64,000 nt of DNA, taken from positions 205,636 to 269,635 of the forward strand of contig NZ_BAPT01000040.1 in assembly GCF_025995235.1 (NCBI RefSeq). Direction: 5' to 3'. Source of the stretch: Ameyamaea chiangmaiensis (GTDB lineage Bacteria > Pseudomonadota > Alphaproteobacteria > Acetobacterales > Acetobacteraceae). This document shows, piece by piece, positions 32,864 to 41,522 of this stretch. Made by a program: the position numbers and the translations under genes. The stretch's first letter is position 1, and every line of letters starts with the position of its first letter. Under the pieces are notes generated by a model. That model saw only the letters and a program-made list of their open reading frames with translations, did no database searches and had not been told where the DNA came from.

Positions 32864-34978
32864 ATGCGTTCACCATTCACGTCATTGACCCATGCACCCG
32901 AGGGATCGGGAGGCGGTGCTGCCGTCGGTATCGACAAGCTCTGCATCGATACGATCCGCACCCTGTCGATGGACGGCGTTCAGAAGGCCAATTCGGGTCA
33001 TCCCGGCACGGCGATGGCGCTGGCCCCGGTCACCTACGCGCTGTGGCAGGACGTGCTGAAATATGACCCGGCCAACCCGCTCTGGCCCGGACGCGACCGC
33101 TTCGTGCTGTCCATCGGACATGCCTCGATGCTGATCTACTCGATGATCTATCTGACCGGCGTGCGCGACGTGAAGGGCGGCACGGTCCTGAGTTCCCCTT
33201 CGTTGACGATCGACGACCTGAAACAGTTCCGTCAGCTCGATTCCAAGACGCCGGGCCATCCGGAATACCATCACACCGCCGGCGTGGAGACGACGACTGG
33301 CCCCCTCGGGCAGGGTTGCGGTAACTCGGTCGGCATGGCGATGGCGCAGAAGTGGCTGGCCGAGCGCTACAATAAGCCGGGCTACGACCTGTTCGACTAT
33401 CACGTGTACACCCTCTGCGGTGACGGCGACATGATGGAAGGTGTCGCTTCCGAGGCGGCCTCGACCGCCGCCCACCTCAAGCTGGGCAACCTGACATGGA
33501 TTTACGATTCGAACCGGATCTCCATCGAAGGGTCGACCGATCTGGCGCTGACCGAAGACGTGGCCAAGCGGTTCGAGGCCTACGGCTGGCACACGTCGGT
33601 TGTCACCGATGCCAACGACGTCGCTGACTTCAAGGCCAAGCTTGAGGAAGCGCGCGCGATCACGGACCGTCCGAGCTTCATTCTGGTGCACAGCGTCATC
33701 GGCTGGGGCGCCCCGCACAAGGCCGGCACGGCACACGCCCACGGCGAGCCCTTGGGCGTGGACGAGATCAAGGGTGCGAAGAAGGCCTATGGCTGGCCGG
33801 AAGATCAGGATTTCTATGTTCCCGACGGCGTTCTGGAGCACTTCCAGGCCGGTATCGGCGCACGCGGCGCCAAGGAGTCCAAGGCCTGGCAGGAGAAGTT
33901 CGCCGCCTACGGGAAAGAGTATCCAGAGCTTGCGTGCGAGATCGAGCAGCTCGACAGCGTGACCCTGCCGGAAGGCTGGGACAAGGCCATTCCGACCTAC
34001 GAGGCAAGCCCCAAGGGTGTTGCGTCGCGTCAGAGCTCGGGCGAGGTGCTGAACGCGATCGCGCCGAACTTCCCGTGGCTGATCGGTGGTTCGGCCGACT
34101 TGTCGCCGTCGACCAAGACCAACCTGACGTTCCAAGGCGCCGGCTCCTTCCAGCCGCCCGCATGGAACGGCACATACGGTGGCCGCAACCTGCATTTCGG
34201 TGTGCGCGAGCACGCGATGGGCTCGATCTGTAACGGTATCGCGCTGTCGGGCATTCGCCCGTACTGCTCGGGCTTCCTGATCTTCTCCGACTACATGAAG
34301 CCGCCGATCCGCCTGTCGGCCATCATGAATCTGCCAGTCCTCTACATCTTCACGCACGACTCGATCGGCGTGGGCGAGGACGGTCCGACGCATCAGCCGA
34401 TCGAGCAGCTGGCACAGCTGCGTGCCACGCCGGGCGTGGTTACGGTTCGTCCGGGCGACGCCAACGAAGTCGCGGAAGCCTGGCGCACGCTGATCCCGAT
34501 GACGGACATGCCGGCGGCCCTGGTGCTGAGCCGCCAGAACCTGCCGACTCTCGACCGGTCCAAGTATGCGGCGGCGTCGAACCTGGCTAAGGGCGCGTAC
34601 ACGCTGGCATGCTGCGGCACCCTGCCGGACGTGATCCTGATGGCGTCGGGCAGTGAGGTCAGCCTTGTCGTGGAAGCCTATGAAAAGCTTCTTGCCGAGG
34701 GTGTGAAGGTGCGTGTCGTCTCCTTCCCGTCGTTCGAATTGTTCGAGGCGCAGCCGAAGGAATACCGCGACAAGGTCCTGCCGCCGTCGGTCAAGGCCCG
34801 TGTCGCTGTCGAACAGGCATCGCCGTTCGGCTGGGATCGTTATGCCGGTAACGAGGGCGCCGTGATTGCCATGCACGGCTATGGCGCATCGGCACCCGCC
34901 GCGCTGCTTCAGAAGAAGTTCGGCTTCACGGTCGAGGCCGTGATCGAGGCCGCCAAGGCGCAGCTGGCCAAGGCCTGA
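32864..34978 (+). CDS. tkt: Transketolase
   Basis: 704 residues. ThDP-enzyme signatures are complete: SGHPGTAMALAPV, the Mg/ThDP motif GDGDMMEGVASEAAST ending in YDSNRISIEG, FGVREHAMGSICNGIALSG, and the donor-site block THDSIGVGEDGPTHQPIEQL. It moves two-carbon units between xylulose 5-phosphate and ribose 5-phosphate or erythrose 4-phosphate in the non-oxidative pentose phosphate pathway. ATG 32864 follows AAGGAGG at eleven bases; the frame extends 29 codons upstream with low-quality sequence. First of the pentose-phosphate cluster and followed by a strong hairpin, so it may be expressed separately as well as with the genes downstream. Confidence 0.96.
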   Translation: MRSPFTSLTHAPEGSGGGAAVGIDKLCIDTIRTLSMDGVQKANSGHPGTAMALAPVTYALWQDVLKYDPANPLWPGRDRFVLSIGHASMLIYSMIYLTGVRDVKGGTVLSSPSLTIDDLKQFRQLDSKTPGHPEYHHTAGVETTTGPLGQGCGNSVGMAMAQKWLAERYNKPGYDLFDYHVYTLCGDGDMMEGVASEAASTAAHLKLGNLTWIYDSNRISIEGSTDLALTEDVAKRFEAYGWHTSVVTDANDVADFKAKLEEARAITDRPSFILVHSVIGWGAPHKAGTAHAHGEPLGVDEIKGAKKAYGWPEDQDFYVPDGVLEHFQAGIGARGAKESKAWQEKFAAYGKEYPELACEIEQLDSVTLPEGWDKAIPTYEASPKGVASRQSSGEVLNAIAPNFPWLIGGSADLSPSTKTNLTFQGAGSFQPPAWNGTYGGRNLHFGVREHAMGSICNGIALSGIRPYCSGFLIFSDYMKPPIRLSAIMNLPVLYIFTHDSIGVGEDGPTHQPIEQLAQLRATPGVVTVRPGDANEVAEAWRTLIPMTDMPAALVLSRQNLPTLDRSKYAAASNLAKGAYTLACCGTLPDVILMASGSEVSLVVEAYEKLLAEGVKVRVVSFPSFELFEAQPKEYRDKVLPPSVKARVAVEQASPFGWDRYAGNEGAVIAMHGYGASAPAALLQKKFGFTVEAVIEAAKAQLAKA

Positions 34979-34989
34979 CGCTGCCTTCG

Positions 34990-35022
34990 AAGGTGCCCCG
35001 CCCCACGATGGCGGGGCACCTT
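34990..35022 (+). terminator. Strong hairpin between tkt and tal-pgi
   Basis: AAGGTGCCCCGCC (34990-35002) pairs perfectly over 13 bases with GGCGGGGCACCTT (35010-35022); the loop is seven bases. No T-run follows, so it may terminate partially or protect the upstream mRNA end. Confidence 0.55.
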
Positions 35023-35101
35023 CCAACAGAATTTCCGCGGTTGCGCGAACGGGGTATACCCCGCCGGCATCGCGATGTTTCAGTCAAGACGGAGCATAAC
35101 C

Positions 35102-37969
35102 ATGAACGTCGTGCACAAGACCGGCGCTTCGGGTGTCGGTAACCCGCTGCAGCAACTGGCGCAGTACGGGCAGTCGCCCTGGCTCGATTTCATCCAGCGA
35201 TCCTATACCGAGAACGGCAGCCTGAAAAAGCTGGTGGATGAAGACGGCCTGAAAGGCGTTACGTCCAATCCGGCCATTTTCGAGAAGGCGATGGGTCACG
35301 GTACGGATTACGATGCCCAGATCAAATCGCTTCTGGCCAGCAGCATCCTGTCACCGGGCGAGTTGTACGAGACGCTCGCCATCGATGATATCAAGGCCGC
35401 GACCAAGGTCCTCTACCCGGTGTATGAGACGACCAAGGGCATCGACGGCTATGTCAGCCTCGAGGTATCGCCGTACCTTGCGTTTGATACCGAGGGCACG
35501 GTCGAGGAAGCGCGTCGCCTGTGGAAGGCCGTCGGCGCGAAGAACCTGATGATCAAAATCCCCGGCACGAAGCAGGGCGCGCCTGCGGTCCGCACCGTGA
35601 TCTCCGAAGGTCTGAGCATCAACGTCACGCTTCTGTTCGCGCTTGATGCCTACAAGGCGGTTCTCGAGGCGTATATTGCGGGTCTGGAAGATCGTCTGGC
35701 GAAGGGCGAGCCGGTGTCGGGCATCGCCTCGGTCGCATCGTTCTTCGTCAGCCGCATTGACGGCAAGATCGACGGCGCGATCGACAAGCGTGTCGCGGCC
35801 GGTGACAAGGATGCCGATGCCCTGAAGGCGCTGCGCGGCAAGGTTGCGATCGCCAACGCGAAGGTGGCCTATCAGCATTACCTCGACGTGGTCGCCAGCC
35901 CGCGCTGGAAAAAGCTGGCCGACGCCGGCGCGCAGCCTCAGCGCCTGCTGTGGGCGTCGACGGGCACCAAGGACAAGGCCTACAGCGACGTGCTGTATGT
36001 CGACGAACTGATCGGCGCGGACACGGTCAACACCATTCCGCCGGCGACCTTTGACGCGTTCCGCGACCACGGCACGGCCAGCGAGACGCTGACCAAAGAC
36101 GTGGACGCCGCCCGCACCGTTCTGGCCGAGGCCGAGCGCCTGGGTCTCGATCTGGCCGGGGTCACGCAGACGCTGGTGACCGAGGGTTGTGCGTCGTTCG
36201 AGGATGCGTTCGACGCGCTTCTCGGCTCGGTGGCGGCGAAGCAGGCGGCGCTGCTTGGTGACACGCTGATCTCGCAGACCGTCGACCTGCCGGCCGACAT
36301 TGAAGCGGCCTACAAGGCTGAGCTGGACTCCTGGCGCAAGGCAGGCACGGTGCGCAAGCTGTGGGCCAAAGACGCCTCCGTCTGGACCGGCAAGGACGAG
36401 GGCAAGTGGCTGAAGTGGCTCGATATCGTCGAGGACCGTCTCGGTGATCTCAGCGCTCTGGAGGCGTTCCAGGCCGAGGTGAAGGCGCGCGGTTTTACCG
36501 ACGTTCTTCTGTTGGGTATGGGCGGATCAAGCCTTGGTCCGGAGGTGTTCTCCGAGACGTTCGGCCAGATCTCCGGTTTTCCGAAGCTGCACGTTCTGGA
36601 CAGCACGGATCCTCAGCAGGTGGTGAGCTACGAGAAAGCCGTTGACCTGTCGAAGACCCTGTTCATTGTGTCGTCCAAGTCTGGCGGCACGCTGGAGCCA
36701 AACATCCTCAAGGCCTATTTCTACGAGGCCGCGAAGAAGGTTGTCGGCGACAAGGTCGGATCGCACTTCGTAGCCGTAACCGATCCGGGCTCCCATATGG
36801 AGCAGGTCGCGAAACAGGATGGCTTCTGGAAGATCTTTTACGGCGAGAAGCAGATCGGCGGCCGGTATTCGGTGCTGTCGAACTTCGGCATCGTTCCGGC
36901 CGCTGCGGCGGGCTACGATGTCAAAGGTCTGCTTGAGTCCGCCCAGTATGGTGTGAAGGCGAGTGCCGCCAGCGTGCCGGCGACGCTGAATCCGGGTGTG
37001 CAGCTTGGCGCATTCATGGGTGTCAGTGCGACGAAGTTTGGCCGTGACAAGGTCACGATCATCGCCTCGCACAAGATCTACGACGTCGGCGCATGGCTGG
37101 AACAGCTTTTGGCGGAGTCGACCGGCAAGATCGGCAAGGGTGTGATCCCGTTCGATGGTGAAAAGACCGGAGAGCCGTCGGTCTATGGTTCCGACCGCGT
37201 GTTCGCCTACCTGCGTCTCAACGCCGATCCGTGCCCGAAGCAGGAAGCGCACGTCAAGGCGCTGATCGCGGCTGGCCAGCCAGTGGTGACGATCGGATTG
37301 AGCGACGAAAAGCAGATCGCCCAGGTGTTCTTCCAGTGGGAGATCGCGACGGCGGTGGCGGGCTCGATCCTCGGGATTGACCCGTTCGACCAGCCGGACG
37401 TCGAGGCGTCCAAGATCGAGACGCGCAAGCTTACCGATGCTTATAACCAGACGGGTAGCCTGCCCGCCGAAAGCGCGTTTGCCACCGATGGCAATTTTGC
37501 CTTCTTCGCGGACGCGGCGAATCAGTCCACGCTGAAGGGTGGCGACACCGCCGCGATCCTGAAGGCGCATTTCGACAAGGTGAAAGCCGGCGACTATGTC
37601 GGCATCCTTGCGTATATCGAGCGCGATCAGGCGACGCGCGACTGGATCCATACGCTCCAGACGCAGATCCGCGACGCGAAGAAGGTCGCTACGGCGGGAC
37701 AGTTCGGCCCCCGTTTCCTGCATTCGACGGGCCAGGACTACAAGGGCGGCCCCAACAGCGGCGTCTTCCTGCAGATCACGGCCGATGACATCGCTGACGT
37801 TGCCGTGCCGGGCGAGAAATACACGTTCGGCGTGGTCAAGGCGGCGCAGGCGCGTGGTGATTTTGACGTTCTCGCCGAGCGGGGACGTCGCGCGCTTCGG
37901 GTGCATATCAAGGGCGACCTGAAAACGGGCCTTGATACCCTGGCCAAGGCCATCCTCGCAGCAGTCTGA
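35102..37969 (+). CDS. tal-pgi: Bifunctional transaldolase / glucose-6-phosphate isomerase fusion
   Basis: 955 residues in one frame. Residues 1 to about 370 are transaldolase: KGVTSNPAIFEKAM, then the Schiff-base lysine in NLMIKIPGTKQG and LLWASTGTKD. Residues from about 400 are glucose-6-phosphate isomerase: LLLGMGGSSLGPEVF, VSSKSGGTLEPN (sugar phosphate site) and VTIGLSDEKQ, with the C-terminal helical part complete. Stand-alone enzymes are about 370 and 550 residues, so both halves are near full length. The fusion joins fructose 6-phosphate production by transaldolase to its conversion to glucose 6-phosphate, favouring a cyclic pentose phosphate route; it is known in Gluconobacter and relatives. 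ATG 35102 follows CGGAGCAT. Ends at a canonical terminator. Confidence 0.96.
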   Translation: MNVVHKTGASGVGNPLQQLAQYGQSPWLDFIQRSYTENGSLKKLVDEDGLKGVTSNPAIFEKAMGHGTDYDAQIKSLLASSILSPGELYETLAIDDIKAATKVLYPVYETTKGIDGYVSLEVSPYLAFDTEGTVEEARRLWKAVGAKNLMIKIPGTKQGAPAVRTVISEGLSINVTLLFALDAYKAVLEAYIAGLEDRLAKGEPVSGIASVASFFVSRIDGKIDGAIDKRVAAGDKDADALKALRGKVAIANAKVAYQHYLDVVASPRWKKLADAGAQPQRLLWASTGTKDKAYSDVLYVDELIGADTVNTIPPATFDAFRDHGTASETLTKDVDAARTVLAEAERLGLDLAGVTQTLVTEGCASFEDAFDALLGSVAAKQAALLGDTLISQTVDLPADIEAAYKAELDSWRKAGTVRKLWAKDASVWTGKDEGKWLKWLDIVEDRLGDLSALEAFQAEVKARGFTDVLLLGMGGSSLGPEVFSETFGQISGFPKLHVLDSTDPQQVVSYEKAVDLSKTLFIVSSKSGGTLEPNILKAYFYEAAKKVVGDKVGSHFVAVTDPGSHMEQVAKQDGFWKIFYGEKQIGGRYSVLSNFGIVPAAAAGYDVKGLLESAQYGVKASAASVPATLNPGVQLGAFMGVSATKFGRDKVTIIASHKIYDVGAWLEQLLAESTGKIGKGVIPFDGEKTGEPSVYGSDRVFAYLRLNADPCPKQEAHVKALIAAGQPVVTIGLSDEKQIAQVFFQWEIATAVAGSILGIDPFDQPDVEASKIETRKLTDAYNQTGSLPAESAFATDGNFAFFADAANQSTLKGGDTAAILKAHFDKVKAGDYVGILAYIERDQATRDWIHTLQTQIRDAKKVATAGQFGPRFLHSTGQDYKGGPNSGVFLQITADDIADVAVPGEKYTFGVVKAAQARGDFDVLAERGRRALRVHIKGDLKTGLDTLAKAILAAV

Positions 37970-37980
37970 CCGACGCCATA

Positions 37981-38008
37981 CCTCCCGCTTCGGCGGGAGG
38001 CTTTTTTT
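37981..38008 (+). terminator. Rho-independent terminator after tal-pgi
   Basis: CCTCCCGC, TTCG tetraloop, GCGGGAGG, then C and seven T residues (38002-38008). It is the best intrinsic terminator in the window and begins twelve bases past the tal-pgi stop. Expression of gnd and the genes beyond it must rely on read-through or a promoter in the 44 bases that follow. Confidence 0.95.
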
Positions 38009-38052
38009 AGTATCGCGCGTGCGAGCATCGCCGCGTATCAGGAGAGAGTTTC

Positions 38053-39048
38053 ATGCAGATCGGCATCATCGGCCTCGGCCGCATGGGGGGTAACATCGCG
38101 GTCCGTCTGTCGCGCCACGGTCATACGGTCGTGCTGTTCGACCGTGATCAGGCGACAGTGACGAAAGTGTATGACCGCGCCGAAGCTGGCAACGCGATCA
38201 AGGCCAGCAGCGTCGAGGATCTGACCAAGAAGCTGACCGATAGCCGCCGCATCGTGTGGGTGATGCTGCCGGCGGGCGAGATCACCGAAGCCTGCGTGCA
38301 GGAACTCGACGGCTTGTTGTCCAAGGACGACATCGTGATCGACGGTGGTAACAGCTACTACAAGGACGATCTGCGTCGTGCCCGGCAGCTGATGGACAAA
38401 GGCATCCACTATATCGATGTCGGCACGTCGGGTGGCGTATGGGGCCTCGAGCGCGGTTACTGCATGATGTATGGTGGGACGAAGGATTCCACCGATCACA
38501 TCGATCCGATCCTCAAGGCGCTGGCGCCGGGCAAGGGTGACGTGCCGCGCACGAGCGATCGCGATCAGCCGGGCCTCGATCCGCGTGCCGAAGAGGGCTA
38601 TCTGCATTGTGGGCCGGCCGGTTCGGGCCATTTCGTGAAGATGGTTCACAATGGCATTGAATACGGCATGATGCAGGCCTTCGCCGAAGGTTTCGACGTT
38701 ATGAAGTCGAAGAACTCGCCGGCGCTGCCCGAGAACGAGCGCTTCGATCTGAACATGGCCGACATCGCCGAAGTGTGGCGTCGCGGCAGCGTGGTTGCGT
38801 CGTGGCTGCTTGATCTGACGGCCGATGCCATGGCGAAGAACGGTGAACTGTCCGAGTTCTCTGGGCAGGTTGCGGATTCGGGCGAAGGGCGCTGGACGAT
38901 CGAGGCCGCTATCGAGGAGTCGGTTCCCGTACCGGTCATGACGGCCTCGCTGTTTACGCGCTTCCGGTCGCGCACCGGTAACAACTACGCCGAGAAGGTG
39001 CTCTCGGCGATGCGCTTCGGCTTCGGTGGTCACGTCGAGAAGAAATAA
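38053..39048 (+). CDS. gnd: 6-Phosphogluconate dehydrogenase (decarboxylating), short form
   Basis: 331 residues. The Rossmann fold opens with IGLGRMGGNIAVRL, then DGGNSYYKDD, HCGPAGSGHFVKMVHNGIEYGMMQ (catalytic lysine and substrate phosphate region). The family exists as a long form of about 470 residues and a short form of about 300-330 residues lacking the second helical repeat; this is the short form, which often accepts NAD+. It oxidises 6-phosphogluconate to ribulose 5-phosphate and CO2. ATG 38053 follows AGGAGAGAG. No frameshift is needed to explain the length. Confidence 0.95.
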   Translation: MQIGIIGLGRMGGNIAVRLSRHGHTVVLFDRDQATVTKVYDRAEAGNAIKASSVEDLTKKLTDSRRIVWVMLPAGEITEACVQELDGLLSKDDIVIDGGNSYYKDDLRRARQLMDKGIHYIDVGTSGGVWGLERGYCMMYGGTKDSTDHIDPILKALAPGKGDVPRTSDRDQPGLDPRAEEGYLHCGPAGSGHFVKMVHNGIEYGMMQAFAEGFDVMKSKNSPALPENERFDLNMADIAEVWRRGSVVASWLLDLTADAMAKNGELSEFSGQVADSGEGRWTIEAAIEESVPVPVMTASLFTRFRSRTGNNYAEKVLSAMRFGFGGHVEKK

Positions 39049-39065
39049 GCATCGCCTGAGAATGT

Positions 39066-39090
39066 GAGCGCCCCGGCAGACGGGGCGCTC
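39066..39090 (+). terminator. Hairpin between gnd and zwf
   Basis: GAGCGCCCCG (39066-39075) and CGGGGCGCTC (39081-39090) form a perfect 10-bp stem with a five-base loop GCAGA. No T-run follows; it may lower read-through or mark an mRNA end. Confidence 0.5.
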
Positions 39091-39118
39091 CACGACCATA
39101 CCGGAGGAGAGGGGCACC

Positions 39119-40651
39119 ATGGACGGACTGATCGCGTCTTCCTTTGCCATAGCCAGCGGCGCTGAAGACCAGACCAGGCTCCGGCGTGCGCCGGACTGCA
39201 CATTTGTCATTTTTGGTGGCGGCGGAGATCTGACCAAGCGCCTTCTCCTGCCGGCGATTTATAATCTCGCCTGTGCCAACCTGCTGAACGAGACGTTTTC
39301 GATTGTCGCTGTCGACTGGGCCGACATGACGACCGAAGGACTGCGCTCGCAGTTCCGCGACGCCATCGACGAGTTCGTGGCCCGACGCGGCACGGCCGCG
39401 GCCGTCCTGAACGAGACCGTCTGGGACTGGATGATGGAGCGTATCTCCTATCTCCGGGGGTCGTTCGAAGAAGCCGATACCTACAAGGCACTTGGCGATA
39501 AGATCGGGACGACCAACGCGGTTTTCTATCTGGCCGTCGCGTCGCGCTTTTTCGGCACGATCGTCGACCAGCTGGGCGAGAGTGGCTTGACCACCGAAGA
39601 TGGTCAGTTCCGTCGCGTCATCATTGAAAAACCGTTTGGCAGCGATCTTGCCTCGGCCAAGACGCTGAACGCGCGTCTGTTGCGAACGCTGACAGAGAGC
39701 CAGATCTACCGCATCGATCATTATCTCGGGAAGGAGACGGTGCAGAACATTCTGGCCCTTCGATTCTCGAACGGTATTTTCGAGCCGTTGTGGAACCGCG
39801 AGAACATTGACCACGTGCAGATCACGGCCGCCGAGACGGTCGGCGTCGAACGCCGGGGTGGCTTTTACGAGGGTACGGGCGCGCTGCGCGACATGGTGCC
39901 CAATCATATCATGCAGCTGCTGGCGATGACGGCCATGGAAGCGCCGACGTCGTTTCAGGCCGATGCCGTGCGTGATGAAAAATCCAAGGTCCTGTCAGCT
40001 ATTCATCCGATGCGCCCCGAAGATATCGTGCGTGCGCAATATGTGCCGGGCAATGTCGGCGGCGAGCCGGTGAATGGTTATCGGCAGGAAATGAACGTCG
40101 CCGCGACGTCGCAGACCGAGACGTTCGTTGCCATGAAGCTGCGGATTGACAACTGGCGCTGGGCCGGGGTGCCGTTCTACCTGCGTACCGGTAAGCGCCT
40201 GACCTGTCGCAAGACGGAAATTGCGATCCACTTCAAGCATGCCCCCTATGCGTTGTTCCGCGACACGCCGGTGGAAAAGCTGACGCCCAATATCCTTGTG
40301 CTGCACATCCAGCCGACCGAAGGCGTGACGCTTCAGTTCTCGGCCAAGGTACCCGGACCGGCGGTGCGACTGGGGGGGGTGCGCATGAAGTTCGATTACT
40401 CGGACTGGTATACGGAGGGTCCGACCACCGGCTACGAAACGCTGATTTACGATTGCCTGATCGGGGATGCAACGTTGTTCCAGCGTGCCGACAACATCGA
40501 AGCGGGCTGGCGCGTCGTCCAGCCGGCGCTCGATGCTTGGGCGAAGGCCGAAGACCCCCTTTGCTTCTACGAGGCTGGGACCGCCGGTCCGCGCGACGCG
40601 GATGAATTGCTGTCGCGTTCGGGTCGCCGATGGCTGCGGCTGGTGCCCTGA
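39119..40651 (+). CDS. zwf: Glucose-6-phosphate 1-dehydrogenase
   Basis: 510 residues. The NADP-binding start is slightly altered but clear (CTFVIFGGGGDLTKRLLLPA), followed by EKPFGSDLASAK, and the substrate/catalytic block YRIDHYLGKETVQNILALRF with its conserved histidine. The C-terminal domain includes YLRTGKRL. It oxidises glucose 6-phosphate to the lactone and makes NADPH. ATG 39119 follows GGAGGAGAGG. The next gene begins two codons after its stop, so zwf leads a compact zwf-HAD-HAD-pgl operon. Confidence 0.97.
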   Translation: MDGLIASSFAIASGAEDQTRLRRAPDCTFVIFGGGGDLTKRLLLPAIYNLACANLLNETFSIVAVDWADMTTEGLRSQFRDAIDEFVARRGTAAAVLNETVWDWMMERISYLRGSFEEADTYKALGDKIGTTNAVFYLAVASRFFGTIVDQLGESGLTTEDGQFRRVIIEKPFGSDLASAKTLNARLLRTLTESQIYRIDHYLGKETVQNILALRFSNGIFEPLWNRENIDHVQITAAETVGVERRGGFYEGTGALRDMVPNHIMQLLAMTAMEAPTSFQADAVRDEKSKVLSAIHPMRPEDIVRAQYVPGNVGGEPVNGYRQEMNVAATSQTETFVAMKLRIDNWRWAGVPFYLRTGKRLTCRKTEIAIHFKHAPYALFRDTPVEKLTPNILVLHIQPTEGVTLQFSAKVPGPAVRLGGVRMKFDYSDWYTEGPTTGYETLIYDCLIGDATLFQRADNIEAGWRVVQPALDAWAKAEDPLCFYEAGTAGPRDADELLSRSGRRWLRLVP

Positions 40652-40653
40652 CG

Positions 40654-41508
40654 ATGGAACATGACGTTGTGAACCCGGAGCGGGGGACCCCTGCGCAGAC
40701 GATACGGCTGGTTGTGTCTGACATCGATGGCACGCTGGTGACGCGGGACAAGCAGTTGACGGAGGCGGCATTGAAGGCGGCTCGCGATCTGCGTGCCGCT
40801 GGAATCGCGCTGTGTCTGGTCAGTTCGCGTGCGCCGCGCGGGATGGAGATGTTCCTTGCACCGCTGGAGATCGACACGCCGCGCGCCGGTCTGAACGGCG
40901 GCCTGATCACGTCGCCGGACGGCACGATCCTGTCGCGTCTCTCGCTTGAGCCGCAAGCGGTCGCGGCGGCGCTGGACATGCTTGACGTGCACGGCGTCGA
41001 CGCCTGGCTGTTTCGCGGACATGACTGGTTGGTGAGAAACGCCGGCGGGGCCTATGTGGGCAAGGAAGAGGCCGTCGTGCAGACACGCCCGACCATTGTG
41101 CGCAGTTTCGACGACTATCACGCCGAGGTCGGGAAAATCATGGGTTCGTCCACGGACTATCCCTTGCTGGAGCGTATGGAAATCGAGATCGGCGCGATGC
41201 TGGAAGGGCAGGCGAGCGTGCATCGCTCGTCGGACTATTACCTCGACATCACGCATCCCGATGCCAACAAGGGCTACGCGGCGTGTGCGCTTGCGGCACG
41301 GCTGGGGCTGGATATTTCCGAAGTGGCGTGCATCGGCGACATGAGTAACGACATTCCGATGCTCAAGGTCGCAGGTCTGGCGATCGCCATGGGCAATGCG
41401 CCCGAGACGGTCAAGTCGCACGCGCATTTCGTCACCGCGAGTAATGAGCATAACGGCTGGGCGCGGGCCATGGAACAGATCGTTCTACCGCGCGCGCCGC
41501 GTGCCTGA
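40654..41508 (+). CDS. HAD-IIB (Cof-type) phosphatase, first of a tandem pair
   Basis: 284 residues. The HAD catalytic motif I is VVSDIDGTLVTRDKQLT (DxDGT), motif II the serine in CLVSSRAP, and motif IV IGDMSNDIPMLKVAG; an alpha/beta cap lies between (residues about 85-200), which makes it type IIB. Such enzymes dephosphorylate sugar phosphates or nucleotides with broad specificity. ATG 40654 lies two bases after the zwf stop; ATG 40630 inside zwf is an alternative adding eight residues. It is a paralogue of the next gene (similar start and FNGGLI/LNGGLI block), so the pair arose by duplication. Position suggests action on a pentose-phosphate intermediate (inference). Confidence 0.88.
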   Translation: MEHDVVNPERGTPAQTIRLVVSDIDGTLVTRDKQLTEAALKAARDLRAAGIALCLVSSRAPRGMEMFLAPLEIDTPRAGLNGGLITSPDGTILSRLSLEPQAVAAALDMLDVHGVDAWLFRGHDWLVRNAGGAYVGKEEAVVQTRPTIVRSFDDYHAEVGKIMGSSTDYPLLERMEIEIGAMLEGQASVHRSSDYYLDITHPDANKGYAACALAARLGLDISEVACIGDMSNDIPMLKVAGLAIAMGNAPETVKSHAHFVTASNEHNGWARAMEQIVLPRAPRA

Positions 41509-41522
41509 GGGGAGTTCTGGCA

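Noticed and set aside
32623..33066. Frame from ATG 32623 with a strong AAGGAG, upstream of tkt
   Set aside because: It overlaps tkt by about 200 bases in another frame and has no recognisable product; I treat it as chance, though a short leader peptide cannot be excluded.
32882..35026. A 714-codon frame antisense to tkt, and similar long antisense frames opposite gatA, yhjA, xfp and others
   Set aside because: These frames are kept open by GC-rich third positions of the true genes. They are rich in Arg, His and Gly, match no family, and lack ribosome binding sites.
38053..39048. Truncation or frameshift in gnd, since many 6-phosphogluconate dehydrogenases are about 470 residues
   Set aside because: The 331-residue protein is a complete short-form member, ends cleanly and is followed by a hairpin.
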